Positions 26,854-35,117 of a stretch of 64,000 bases of DNA are shown here, one piece after another. The stretch comes from Arthrobacter sp. MMS18-M83. Its GTDB lineage: Bacteria > Actinomycetota > Actinomycetes > Actinomycetales > Micrococcaceae. The translations under genes and the position numbers were made by a program. Where the stretch lies: the NCBI RefSeq assembly GCF_026683955.1, contig NZ_CP113343.1, positions 62,001-126,000 of the forward strand. Direction: 5' to 3'. The stretch's first letter is position 1. Every line of letters begins with the position of its first letter. A model generated the notes under the pieces. That model did no database searches. It saw only the letters and a list, made by a program, of their open reading frames with translations, and was not told where the DNA came from.

Positions 26854-26880
26854 GCTGTAGAAACATCCGACCTCTACAGC
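26854..26880. promoter_or_regulatory. Operator-like inverted repeat upstream of ABC operon
   Basis: GCTGTAGA and TCTACAGC form perfect 8-bp arms around an 11-base spacer, 154 bases before the DppB start. The sequence GACCTCTACA in it recurs at 28116-28125 upstream of the cyclase gene and P450 operon. A shared regulator is therefore possible. Confidence 0.4.
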
Positions 26881-26955
26881 AGAATTGGTGTCATCCGCGA
26901 TGCCCAGCGTGTCAATGGCACTCGCAGCTTGATGGGTTGCGGAGCCAGCGAAAGC

Positions 26956-26987
26956 GCCGATCCCGGGCGAAGACATCCGGGACCGGC
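26956..26987 (-). terminator. Possible terminator of the cyclase-family gene
   Basis: GCCGATCCCGG and CCGGGACCGGC pair with one mismatch around a 10-base loop, 15 bases after the cyclase stop codon. Only a short CTTTC tract follows on the minus strand, so it would be a weak intrinsic terminator. Confidence 0.35.
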
Positions 26988-27001
26988 CGCTTTCATGCCT
27001 C

Positions 27002-28000
27002 CTAGTAGAGGAGGAGCGGGTTGATGAGAACGCCCGTGGAGCGGTGAATGGCGGTGGGCGCGGCGACGAGCAGGCCAGTGGAGGTGCCTGCTTCCTTCAG
27101 CGCGGCCGCGGCGGGGCCCAGGAGGCAGTTGTCGACGAGGCATAGGCCGATTGCCCAAATGAGGCTGTGTACCTCCAGCGATCCTGTCGGAGTGTTCCGG
27201 GCATCATGGAAGTCCCAGAGCACAAGGCCCGGATCCTTGGAGGCGATCCATTTTGCGCCGTCCTCACCGATGCCGGGGCGCTTCACTGTGGCGGCACCGC
27301 TCGGGTAGATGTTCCCGGCAGCCTCGTACCTGTCGCGGCCTTGGTAGATGATCAGCGCGTCACCAAGCTCAAGGGACACCCCCGTCGCCGTGAGGGCGGC
27401 GTCGAGCTCCGCGGCCGTGACGGGTTCCTCTGCTGTGACCCACTCGACGCCGCGCACGGCGGGGATGTCGAGCAGCACGCCGCGCGTCGCAATGCCGTGC
27501 TGTGCCCAGTTGACCATCGTGTCTTCATCGGTCTCGGTATTCCGGGCGGGGATGGGGCCGTGCCAGGTGGCGTCCGCGCCGATGTGAGCAAGACCGTCCA
27601 GATGGGTGTTATGCACGCCGTGCGCGTCGTACTTGATGACATCGCCTCCGTGAGCAGAGCGGCCATGAATGCCGATCTGCACCTCAAGTTCAACTCCTCC
27701 GTGGCCGCTAGGCATTTCTGACAGACCCAGCTTTCGCCACTGTTCCTTCTCTTCATCGGCAGCTTTCCGGCTGCCAGCAAGACGATCGGGGCGGGTCTCG
27801 ATCTCCTTTTCAAGAGAGATGGCCTTGCCTAACTTCACCCCTCCGACCCCGCGGAGCCGGGCTACCTCGTCAATGAGCGCCACGGAGCCACGGCACTGCA
27901 CGCCCTCGACGTGGCGGCCGGCGTCGTGCTTGCTTGCAATTTCCCGCACCCACGGGGCGAGGGGGTCGGGTCCGATTTCGTCTGACATCTCTGATTCCAT
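27002..28000 (-). CDS. Cyclase-family (kynurenine-formamidase-like) metal hydrolase
   Basis: The product is 332 residues. It is a member of the cyclase/KynB-like family (PF04199), Zn- or Mn-dependent hydrolases that open amide, ester or lactone bonds. The metal-binding signature H-x-G-T-H-x-D-x-P-x-H appears in modified form as HGVHNTHLDGLAHIG. Other family segments are ATRGVLLDIPAVRG and LELGDALIIYQGRDR. The family label 'cyclase' is historical. Ring-opening or lactone hydrolysis after the Baeyer-Villiger step would be a sensible role here, but that is inference. Possible starts are ATG 28000 (GGGAG close by) and ATG 27988; the choice is uncertain. It is divergent from the P450 operon. Confidence 0.8.
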   Translation of the reverse strand: MESEMSDEIGPDPLAPWVREIASKHDAGRHVEGVQCRGSVALIDEVARLRGVGGVKLGKAISLEKEIETRPDRLAGSRKAADEEKEQWRKLGLSEMPSGHGGVELEVQIGIHGRSAHGGDVIKYDAHGVHNTHLDGLAHIGADATWHGPIPARNTETDEDTMVNWAQHGIATRGVLLDIPAVRGVEWVTAEEPVTAAELDAALTATGVSLELGDALIIYQGRDRYEAAGNIYPSGAATVKRPGIGEDGAKWIASKDPGLVLWDFHDARNTPTGSLEVHSLIWAIGLCLVDNCLLGPAAAALKEAGTSTGLLVAAPTAIHRSTGVLINPLLLY

Positions 28001-28400
28001 TTCTCCCGGGGTTGGGCCCGGGCCATCTAGCTTGAAACTGACTTGTGCCAATCGCACAGGGGCTAGTCCGACTCCTTCGTCGTGCGTGTATCCGGGAAAA
28101 CCGACCCCAGCATCTGACCTCTACAACGGAACAGTCATGCCCTACAGTGAACTGCGATTAAACGTTGCACGGCGCCCCGTGCGGCGTCAACAGGTAGCGC
28201 TCACCCTTAATTGCGGACGTCCGACAGAAGCGGGCTTGACACTAGCCCGTCCGGAGCCCATGCTGGGAGTGCGTCTAACAGTACAGGCGTTCCATACAAC
28301 AAAACATCATGAGTTCTTGATTGATCTCGAAGAGTCCCGAGGCAACGGCGCGCGGACATCGAGGCAAGGGCGGACTCAGACTCAAGGGAAAGGGACTCAG
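28001..28400. promoter_or_regulatory. Divergent regulatory region, cyclase gene / P450 operon
   Basis: About 400 bases separate the two divergent transcripts. A perfect TTGACA lies at 28236-28241 on the plus strand, but its -10 partner is poor. The motif GACCTCTACA (28116-28125) repeats one found in the inverted repeat upstream of the ABC operon. AAAGGGA (28389-28395) is the ribosome site of the P450 gene. No protein gene is supported inside. Confidence 0.4.
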
Positions 28401-29690
28401 ATGACCACCGTCGACATCGATCCCACCAAGATTGACTTCTTCACCGATCCGGAGACAGCGAAGACGGCAGAGCCTTACTTCGACTACATGCTCGCCAACC
28501 ATCCGGTGTGGCGTGAGCCAAAGTACGGTGTCGTAATCGTCACGGGATACGAAGAAGCTCTGCAGGTGTACCACCAGCCTGAGGTTTACTCCTCGCTCAA
28601 CCGCACGGGCGGGCCGGTTCTCGACCTGCCCGTCGAACTCGTCGGCGACGACCTGAGCGAGCTCCTCGAGAAGTACCGTGAGTACTTCCCGAACAACGAC
28701 CAGATTGTCACCTTCGATCCGCCGGTTCACACCGACCACCGCACGCTCCTGATGGGTCTCATCACACCGAAGCGCCTAAAAGAGAACGAGGACTTCCTCA
28801 AACGCACCGCGGACCGCTTCCTTGACGGGATCATCCCGCGGGGCAACTGCGACTTCATCTGGGACTATGCCAAGGGCTACACCATCCTCGCGGTGGCCGA
28901 CCTGCTCGGCGTGCCCGAGGAGGACCACCCAATGCTGCTTGAGTTACTCGCCTCGGCTCCGGGTCCCGTGCTCGGCAACCTCGAGCTCCAGGCCAGCCAT
29001 CACAGCAGCATTGAAAAGCTCTACGACTACTTCGTCGCGAAGATCGAAGAACGCCGCAATGATCCGAAGGAGGACGTGATCACCGGCATGGCGCTGGCCA
29101 CCTTCCCCGACGGCTCCCTTCCCGAGCCACTTGAGGTCGCCCGTATCGCGTCCAACATGTTTGCCGCCGGCCAGGAGACCACGGTGCAGCTGATGGGCAT
29201 CGCCCTGCAGCGTATCGCCGAGGACCAGGACCTGCAGGGCCTGCTGCGCCGTGAACCCTCGCTGATTCCAAAGTTCATCGAGGAAACGCTCCGCATCGAA
29301 GCACCCATCAAGGGATCCTTCCGGCTCACCAAAGTCGCCACCAGCATCGGCGGACACGACCTCTCCCCAGGCACCGTCGTCATGCTCCTGCACGGAGCCT
29401 CGGGCCGCGATCCCCGGCTCTTCGACAATCCGGCCGAGTTCGACATCGAACGTGCGAACGCCAGGCAGCACCTCGCCTTCGGCCGCGGCATCCACACCTG
29501 CCCGGGTGCCCCGCTCGCGCGCGCCGAAGCGGTCTTCTCGATCCAGCGCTTCCTCGAACGCACCGAGCGCATGTGGATCAGCGAAGAGCACCACGGCCCG
29601 AAGGACGCCCGCGAGTGGGACCTGATCCGTAGCTACAAGTTCCGCGGCCACAACAAGCTCTTCCTCGAGTACACGCCGAAGGAGGCATGA
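28401..29690 (+). CDS. Cytochrome P450 monooxygenase
   Basis: The product is 429 residues, soluble, class I bacterial type. The oxygen-activating I-helix motif is AGQETT (about 256-261), the K-helix ExxR is E295-T-L-R298, and the heme ligand is Cys367 in FGRGIHTCPGAP. The ATG at 28401 is supported by AAAGGGA; a longer open frame upstream is unconserved. It is the first gene of a tightly packed operon with a [3Fe-4S] ferredoxin, DUF35 protein, thiolase and CoA-transferase. It most likely hydroxylates a hydrophobic alicyclic substrate as the entry reaction of the pathway. I cannot place it in a CYP family by eye. Confidence 0.95.
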   Translation: MTTVDIDPTKIDFFTDPETAKTAEPYFDYMLANHPVWREPKYGVVIVTGYEEALQVYHQPEVYSSLNRTGGPVLDLPVELVGDDLSELLEKYREYFPNNDQIVTFDPPVHTDHRTLLMGLITPKRLKENEDFLKRTADRFLDGIIPRGNCDFIWDYAKGYTILAVADLLGVPEEDHPMLLELLASAPGPVLGNLELQASHHSSIEKLYDYFVAKIEERRNDPKEDVITGMALATFPDGSLPEPLEVARIASNMFAAGQETTVQLMGIALQRIAEDQDLQGLLRREPSLIPKFIEETLRIEAPIKGSFRLTKVATSIGGHDLSPGTVVMLLHGASGRDPRLFDNPAEFDIERANARQHLAFGRGIHTCPGAPLARAEAVFSIQRFLERTERMWISEEHHGPKDAREWDLIRSYKFRGHNKLFLEYTPKEA

Positions 29691-29905
29691 TGTCTGAAAA
29701 CCTCACCATCGACCGGGACCGGTGCATGGGCTCGGGGCAGTGCACGTTCTATGCGCCGGGCACCTTCGATCTCGACGATCTCAGCATCGCTATCGTCACC
29801 AACGAGCACGGCGACCCTGAAGACAAGATCCAGATGGCCATCAACGTTTGCCCCACCCGGGCCATCGCACTGGCGGCCGCAGCCAACAAGGAAGGTGTGC
29901 AATGA
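29690..29905 (+). CDS. [3Fe-4S] ferredoxin, P450 redox partner
   Basis: The product is 71 residues. The cluster ligands are Cys12 and Cys18 (CMGSGQC) and Cys54 (CPTRAI). The C-x5-C spacing without a fourth Cys marks a 3Fe-4S ferredoxin of the type that feeds actinobacterial P450s. The ATG at 29690 overlaps the P450 stop (TGATG); an ATG one codon earlier (29687) is equally possible. AAGGAGG precedes both. Direct coupling to the P450 makes the partnership near certain; the reductase is probably one of the two encoded at 46-49 kb. Confidence 0.92.
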   Translation: MSENLTIDRDRCMGSGQCTFYAPGTFDLDDLSIAIVTNEHGDPEDKIQMAINVCPTRAIALAAAANKEGVQ

Positions 29906-30306
29906 CAACGACTACCGAGGCCCCAGCCTCACAGCCCATTGCAGACATGGAGGCCGACAGCCTGATCGGCACGTTCCCCGAAGGACAGCGCCTGGTCGGC
30001 AGCCAGTGCAACACATGTGGCTGCACGATGATCGGCAGCCGCGTGGTCTGCAGTTCCTGCATCAGCCGCGACGTAAGCCGCGTTGCGCTGCCGAGCACCG
30101 GCGTGCTCTACTCCTTCACCCGCATACACGTCGGCACCGCGGGCATCCGCCCGCTTGGCTATGTCGACCTGGACAACGGCGTACGCACCCTGGCCGACAT
30201 CCGCGAGGGTGACGTGCCACTGCGCCCCGACATGCGGGTCGAGCTTGGTATCGACGACGACGACTGGTTCTTCACGCCGGCGGCCGGCGAAAAGCGAGAG
30301 GATTAA
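29902..30306 (+). CDS. DUF35 / Zn-ribbon OB-fold protein
   Basis: The product is 134 residues. An N-terminal zinc ribbon with CNTCGC and CSSC is followed by an OB-fold (LYSFTRIHVGTAGIRPLGYVDLDNGVRTLADI). DUF35 proteins act as partners of thiolase-like enzymes or hydratases, for example ChsH2 with the aldolase Ltp2 in steroid side-chain degradation. The start overlaps the ferredoxin stop (ATGA) and the thiolase begins two bases after its stop, so a DUF35-thiolase complex is very likely. Confidence 0.9.
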   Translation: MTTTTEAPASQPIADMEADSLIGTFPEGQRLVGSQCNTCGCTMIGSRVVCSSCISRDVSRVALPSTGVLYSFTRIHVGTAGIRPLGYVDLDNGVRTLADIREGDVPLRPDMRVELGIDDDDWFFTPAAGEKRED

Positions 30307-30307
30307 C

Positions 30308-31456
30308 ATGAGTGAGAATGTATTTGTGATTTCGGCGGCGATGATCCCGTTCGGGAAGCACCGCACCTCCTCGTATGTCGGCCTCGCCGTCTCCCCGCTC
30401 ATCGATGCGATCCGCGATGCTGGAATTGAAAAGTCGGACGTCGACGCCGTTTATGTCGGCCACTCCTACGGTGGCATGATGACCGGGCAGCGCATCTGCA
30501 AAGAGATCGGGCTCGGCACTGTCCCCACGGTCAACGTCGACAACGCCTGCTCAAGCGGTGCCACGGCGATACACGAGGCGTGGCAGGCCATCTCGCAGGG
30601 CCTGATCGATATCGCCGTCGTGATCGGCGTCGAGAAGCTGACCCAGTTCGGCGGCGGCACGCTGCCCCTCTCTCCAGAGGACCGCGAGGTCAAGCAGGGC
30701 ATCATCATGCCCGCGGTCTATGCCATGCGAGCCACCCGCTACCTTCACGAGACCGACGCGACGCCCGAGGACCTCGCACTGGTCAGCGTCAAGGCCCGCA
30801 AGCACGGCGCACTGAATCCGTTCGCGCAATTCCGCAAGGAGACGACCGTCGAGGAGGTGCTCAACGCGCGCCGCGTCGCCGACCCGCTGACCCTGCCCAT
30901 GTGCTGCCCCACAGGTGACGGTGCCGCCGTCGTCGTGCTCGCCTCAGAGCGCGCACGCAAGCGCCTCGACTCCAAGCCAGGCATCCGCGTGGCCGCCTCT
31001 GTGCTGCACTCCGGTCATGTCGCCGAGGGCTTCCGCGACATGATCAAGCCCGAGATCTCCTACGATTCGGCCCGCGACGCCTATGCGATGGCCGGCGTCG
31101 GGCCAAAGGATCTCGACATGATCGAGCTGCACGATGCGTTCTCGATCGCCGAACTCATTTACTACGAGGCCTTCGGGCTCGCCGAGCCCGGGCACGGCGT
31201 GGACCTTATTCGCGACGGCAAGACGACGTTCGGCGGTGATGTTGTGGTGAACCCCAGCGGGGGCCTGCTCTCGAAGGGCCACCCGGTCGGCGCAAGCGGC
31301 GTCGCGCAGGTCGCCGAGGCGTTCTGGCAGCTCACTGACCAAGCGGGCGCACGGCAGATCGACAAAGCGCGCTGGGCGATGACCCACGTCACCGGTGGCG
31401 GCACCGCTGGCCTCGATCATGGCGCCTGCACCATTCATATCTTCGAGGCGGCATGA
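30308..31456 (+). CDS. SCP2-type thiolase / thiolase-like aldolase
   Basis: The product is 382 residues. The nucleophile is Cys81 in NACSSG; ELHDAFS and GHPVGASG supply the further active-site residues. The C-terminal CxG motif of classical biosynthetic and degradative thiolases is replaced by GGGTAG, as in the SCP-x/lipid-transfer-protein branch. With the DUF35 gene immediately upstream, it should form an alpha2beta2-like complex. It may perform retro-Claisen cleavage of a beta-ketoacyl-CoA or, as in Ltp2, retro-aldol cleavage. Presence of Cys81 favours a true thiolase reaction, but this is not decisive. The gene overlaps the CoA-transferase gene by 4 bases. Confidence 0.9.
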   Translation: MSENVFVISAAMIPFGKHRTSSYVGLAVSPLIDAIRDAGIEKSDVDAVYVGHSYGGMMTGQRICKEIGLGTVPTVNVDNACSSGATAIHEAWQAISQGLIDIAVVIGVEKLTQFGGGTLPLSPEDREVKQGIIMPAVYAMRATRYLHETDATPEDLALVSVKARKHGALNPFAQFRKETTVEEVLNARRVADPLTLPMCCPTGDGAAVVVLASERARKRLDSKPGIRVAASVLHSGHVAEGFRDMIKPEISYDSARDAYAMAGVGPKDLDMIELHDAFSIAELIYYEAFGLAEPGHGVDLIRDGKTTFGGDVVVNPSGGLLSKGHPVGASGVAQVAEAFWQLTDQAGARQIDKARWAMTHVTGGGTAGLDHGACTIHIFEAA

Positions 31457-32685
31457 CCACCATCGAGCGTCCGCCACTGGAGGGGATCCGGGTCATCGAC
31501 CTCACCACCTTCCTTTCCGGCCCTTCGGCAACGCAGCTCCTCGGGGACCTCGGCGCGGACGTCATCAAGGTCGAATCGCTCGCGGGTGACTCAAGCCGCG
31601 CCATCGCCGGCCCCGAGATCGACGACGTCAGCGCCTACTACCTGGCGAACAACCGCAACAAACGCAGCGTCGCGATCGACCTCAAGGCTCCGCGGGGCCT
31701 TGAGGTCATGAAGCGCCTGATCGCGGGCGCCGACGTCGTCATCGAGAACTTCCGGCCCGGCGTCACCACCCGGCTCGGACTGGAACCCTCGACCATTCTC
31801 GAGGCCCAGCCCTCGCTCATCTGGGCGTCCATCAGCGGGTTCGGACAGGAGGGCCCCCTTCGCGACCGCCCGGCCTACGACATGGTGGTGCAGGCCCTCA
31901 GCGGGGTTATGAGCCTCACCGGCCACCCGAACGCCCCCGCCGCGCGGCTGGGCATCCCCGCCGGTGACGTCGTCGCGGGGCTGTACTCCGTGATCGGCAT
32001 CCTGGCCGCCCTCCGGGCGCGGGACGAGACCGGTCGCGGCCGCATTATCGATGTCTCGATGCTGCGGGGCCAGCTGGCGATGCTGTCCTACCAAGCCCTG
32101 TACACCTCGGTTAACAACACCGCACCCGAGCCGCAGGGAGCAGGCCACGACTCCATCGCCACCTATCGCTCATTCCGGGGAGGCGACGGCCGCGAGTTCG
32201 TCGTCACGGCCAACACCCCCCGGATGTGGGAGGGCATGTGCCAGACGCTCGGCCTCGGCGAACTGGTCAGCGACGAACGCTTCATCGACGCCGCGAGCCG
32301 GCTGCGGAACAAAGAGGCCCTCTGGGAAATCCTCGAGGCCCGTCTCGCCGAAAGGCCCGCCGACGAATGGGTCAAGCTCCTCGCAGATGCATCGGTGCCC
32401 GTCGCTCCAGTGAAGAACGTCCTCGAGGCGCTCGAGGACGCCCGCGAGGCCGGTGACGGTTCACTCCTCACCCTGAGGAAAGGCGCGACCTCGTTCGAAA
32501 ACGTCGCAACACCAATCCGCTTTGTCGACACGATCGACGTCGAACCGGCCTACCCGCCGGCTCTCGGCGCAGACACCATCAGCATCCTCACCCGGGAGCT
32601 TGGGCTCTCGAGCCTGGAGGTCAAGGATTTGCTGGAGGACGGGATAGTCCTTGCACCGTCGAGCGATCGCTCGGCAGCAGTGTAG
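31453..32685 (+). CDS. CaiB/BaiF (class III) CoA-transferase
   Basis: The product is 410 residues. Family III features are PLEGIRVIDLTTFLSGPSATQLLGDLGADVIKVE at the start, NRNKRSVAIDLK, the catalytic Asp in RPAYDMVVQALSG and AGDVVAGLYSVIGILAAL. The enzyme would move CoA from an acyl-CoA to a free acid, probably priming the oxidised ring-opened product for the thiolase. It is the last gene of the P450 operon, followed by a strong terminator. Confidence 0.92.
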   Translation: MTTIERPPLEGIRVIDLTTFLSGPSATQLLGDLGADVIKVESLAGDSSRAIAGPEIDDVSAYYLANNRNKRSVAIDLKAPRGLEVMKRLIAGADVVIENFRPGVTTRLGLEPSTILEAQPSLIWASISGFGQEGPLRDRPAYDMVVQALSGVMSLTGHPNAPAARLGIPAGDVVAGLYSVIGILAALRARDETGRGRIIDVSMLRGQLAMLSYQALYTSVNNTAPEPQGAGHDSIATYRSFRGGDGREFVVTANTPRMWEGMCQTLGLGELVSDERFIDAASRLRNKEALWEILEARLAERPADEWVKLLADASVPVAPVKNVLEALEDAREAGDGSLLTLRKGATSFENVATPIRFVDTIDVEPAYPPALGADTISILTRELGLSSLEVKDLLEDGIVLAPSSDRSAAV

Positions 32686-32752
32686 GAGACACGAGACACG
32701 CCTAGATTCCCGGCTGAGACCAACGTCGTCCTACACGGGTCTTCGAGACACG

Positions 32753-32783
32753 AAACGGCCGGGCCCCAACGCCCGGCCGTTTC
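32753..32783. terminator. Strong terminator after the P450 operon
   Basis: AACGGCCGGGC (32754-32764) and GCCCGGCCGTT (32771-32781) form an 11-bp perfect stem with a 6-base loop. Flanking AAA on the left and TTC on the right let it work in both directions, as expected between converging units. Confidence 0.75.
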
Positions 32784-32794
32784 TTCGTCCCCGC

Positions 32795-33410
32795 CTACCG
32801 GCTGACGATATCCAGCGCGATGTCGACAAGCATGTCCTCCTGGGCCCCGACGAGCCCCCGCTCCCCCGCCACGGTGAGGAGTTCGCGGGCATCGGGGCCG
32901 TAGGTCCTCGACGCGTCCTCGGCGTGCCGGAGAAAACTTGAGTACGCCCCGGCGTAACCCAGGGTGAGCGTCTCGCGGTCCACCTGCACCGGCCGGTCCT
33001 GCATCGGCAGCACAAAGTCATCGGCCGCGTCCTGCAGCTCGAACACCGAGCATCCGGCCCCTAGCCGAGCCGGTCGGCCGCCCCGACGAAGGCCTCGATC
33101 GGCGTGTTCCCGCTACCGGCACCGTGCCCCGCGAGCGAAGCGTCCACCCGGTAGGCACCCTCTTCGACGGCGACGACTGAGTTTGCGACGGCGAGCGAGA
33201 GGTTCTGGTGGGCGTGGATGCCGACCTGTGTGCCGGCATCGGGCACGTCGGGATAGGCGCGAATGCGCCCGCTAACGCCCGCCATTGTCGATACGCCTGC
33301 GGAGTCGGTCACGTAGACGCAGTGGGCGTCGGCGTTCTTCTCCTCAGTGCTCATCGCGATAGCGAGGTCGTGCACCTGCGGCGTGACGGAGGGCCGGAGG
33401 CGACCAGTGC
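32795..33410 (-). pseudogene. 4-hydroxy-2-oxovalerate aldolase, N-truncated and frameshifted
   Basis: The minus strand reads [47 protein letters not shown] and ADRLG, followed by a stop at about 33061. After a one-base shift it continues [36 protein letters not shown]. These are the central and C-terminal parts of the DmpG/BphI-type pyruvate aldolase of meta-cleavage pathways, including the metal-binding HAH motif. The N-terminal half (with catalytic Arg/Asp/His) is gone, replaced by the dioxygenase fragment. The gene cannot work. Confidence 0.8.
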
Positions 33411-33850
33411 ACCGACCTCGGGAATGTGCACGAATTCGCGTCGCTTGAAGTCAGCTGGTCCCGCAGCCACTGCTCGGCGGCGCCAACGTGCTGGGGAGCC
33501 GCCTGCACGTTGAAGTGGTCGATTCGCCGCACTCCGAGTCCGCGCCTCCTCGAGCTGTTGCTTGGCAGCTTGGATCGGATCTCCTCGGGAGCCTGCGGTG
33601 TGTCGATGTCGTAGTACAACTCGAACGGATGCTCCGATTGAGGAACCAGGAAGCGGATGGCGGTGCCGCGGCCGGACTGGTGACCGTGCGGCAGTTCGAT
33701 CACCTCGATATCCTGTGCACTGAGCTGCTGGGAGAACAGCTCAACGTCCTCGGGACGCGCTACGCGGAAGCTGTAGGAGTCCACGATGGGAGCATCGCTC
33801 GCGAACAGCACGAGCGAGTGGTGCTTCAAGTGAAGAGAGGTCTCAAGATT
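33411..33850 (-). pseudogene. Extradiol (catechol 2,3-type) dioxygenase fragment
   Basis: The minus strand reads HHSLVLFASDAPIVDSYSFRVARPEDVELF, then RFLVPQSEHPFELYYDID and IDHFNVQAAPQHVGAAEQWLRDQL. This is the junction of the two vicinal-oxygen-chelate domains of a type I extradiol dioxygenase, including the start of the catalytic domain (metal-ligand His in RIDHFN). The N-terminus and the later His and Glu ligands are missing. Reading fuses near 33420 into the aldolase fragment. Limits are approximate. Confidence 0.7.
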
Positions 33851-34009
33851 GGGGGGTGCCAAGCGAGATGGCACCTACGTGGGCGATGCGAGGGCCTGAA
33901 AATGACGTCGGTGTCATAGTGTGTGCTCCTTTTTGTGGTCCCCTAGGTAAGGGTCGATGCAGCGTGAGTCTATGCACCCGTCCCCCGGGCCCTCTCGACC
34001 CAGTCCCAC

Positions 34010-34483
34010 TCAGCGGGATGGAACGCGGGGTCCGGCCGACTTTGCCCGGGCTGAATCCTTCAGCGATTCAGCGAGTTTCTTTAGAGTCTTCGCTGTAGCT
34101 TCGGCGTCTTCCTGGCTCCAGTCCTGGAGATACTCCTGCAAAGTGGCGGTGCGCCGCGCTTCGATCTGCCCCAGCTTCTCCGCGCCTGAGTCGGTGAGGG
34201 CAAGCAACTGGGCCCGGCCGTCGTCAGGATCCTGCCGCCGGATGACGTAACCCTGCTCTTCAAGGTCCGCGATGTGGCGACTGAGAACCGGCGCGCTGAC
34301 ACCCAGCCGCTCGGCCAGCTGGGTGGCGCGCGATTCCCCCTCCCCGACGAACTTGAGAACGCCGTGTACCGCAACGCCGGCGACGTTCCCGCGCACGCTT
34401 GCAGCGGCTGCGCACTTCACCACGCGCTGAAGGTCCAAGATCCGGTAGACGAGATCTGCTGCCGTATCCGATGCAAGTGCCAT
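34010..34483 (-). CDS. MarR-family regulator
   Basis: The product is 157 residues. The winged helix is clear: ATQLAERLGVSAPVLSRHIADLEEQGYVIRRQDPDDGRAQLLALTDSG. AGGAGA lies about 10 bases before the ATG. It is the second gene of a two-regulator minus-strand unit, 36 bases after the other MarR gene. It may co-control the divergent MFS exporter or the decayed aromatic genes next to it. Confidence 0.88.
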   Translation of the reverse strand: MALASDTAADLVYRILDLQRVVKCAAAASVRGNVAGVAVHGVLKFVGEGESRATQLAERLGVSAPVLSRHIADLEEQGYVIRRQDPDDGRAQLLALTDSGAEKLGQIEARRTATLQEYLQDWSQEDAEATAKTLKKLAESLKDSARAKSAGPRVPSR

Positions 34484-34519
34484 AACTCTGAGTTCTCCTC
34501 GGTTGTTGGCCTCAGCCAG

Positions 34520-34972
34520 CTACTGGGGCCTCGGCCAGGGGTGGCCGTCCAGCCGTTCGATATCGCCGTTGAAGCGTTTGAGGGCCAGGGCGAATTCCGC
34601 AACATCCTGGCTGGTCCAGTCCTGCAGTACCCGGGAAAGGGCCTTCACGTTAGCCTCACGTTCCTCGTCCAGGAGGCGTTCGCCCTGAGGCGTGATGCGG
34701 AACTTGCGGGCAATGCCTCCATCCGGGTCGGCAATGCGTTCGGCCAACCCGGCCCGCATCATGGCCGCGGTCTGGCGGTTCAGGGTTGAGGCGTCCAACC
34801 CAAGGGCATCGCTGAGTTCGCCTATGCTCATCGACCCCTCGATCCTGATGCGGTTGAGCAGGGTGTAGGCGCTGCGGTCCAGCTGGCCACCGCTGCGCCG
34901 AGAGAGCAGGCCCAGGTGGCGGCCCAGCAGCATGGACTCGAATTCGACAGCCCGCGCGGCTTGCTGATCCAT
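34520..34972 (-). CDS. MarR-family regulator, divergent from MFS exporter
   Basis: The product is 150 residues. The winged helix reads MSIGELSDALGLDASTLNRQTAAMMRAGLAERIADPDGGIARKFRITPQG. The ATG at 34972 (MDQQAARAVEF) has GAAGGGA at a normal distance; the longer open frame would run through the operator. It is divergent from the MFS gene, and between the two start codons lies a perfect 33-bp palindrome. It is therefore very probably the repressor of the exporter and of itself, relieved by a small-molecule ligand. Confidence 0.9.
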   Translation of the reverse strand: MDQQAARAVEFESMLLGRHLGLLSRRSGGQLDRSAYTLLNRIRIEGSMSIGELSDALGLDASTLNRQTAAMMRAGLAERIADPDGGIARKFRITPQGERLLDEEREANVKALSRVLQDWTSQDVAEFALALKRFNGDIERLDGHPWPRPQ

Positions 34973-35045
34973 GGATTTCCCTTCCTCCCGCCGCCTGTTA
35001 CGGACAGCCCCCTCAGATATAGCACGAGCGAACCTGCATACCCGT

Positions 35046-35078
35046 TGTGTATGATACATAGTCTATGTATCATACACA
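35046..35078. promoter_or_regulatory. Perfect palindromic operator (MarR)
   Basis: TGTGTATGATACATAG (35046-35061) and its exact reverse complement (35063-35078) flank a single T. The site lies 73 bases before the MarR start and 39 bases before the MFS start. Within each arm ATGATACAT is itself nearly palindromic, so two MarR dimers could bind. Confidence 0.8.
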
Positions 35079-35117
35079 TTAGAAACCCTTCCATCCCTCC
35101 ATATCCAGGAGATTCCT

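Larger units (their letters stand above)
26701..27001. other. Intergenic region between ABC operon and cyclase gene
   Basis: This stretch holds the upstream region of the ABC operon and the 3' flank of the cyclase-family gene; no gene is supported. Two structures are listed separately: an operator-like inverted repeat (26854-26880) and a possible terminator (26956-26987). Confidence 0.5.

Noticed and set aside
27669..28400. Upstream extension of the P450 frame to a 673-codon ORF
   Set aside because: The first 244 codons overlap the cyclase gene on the opposite strand and are unconserved; AAAGGGA before ATG 28401 fixes the start.
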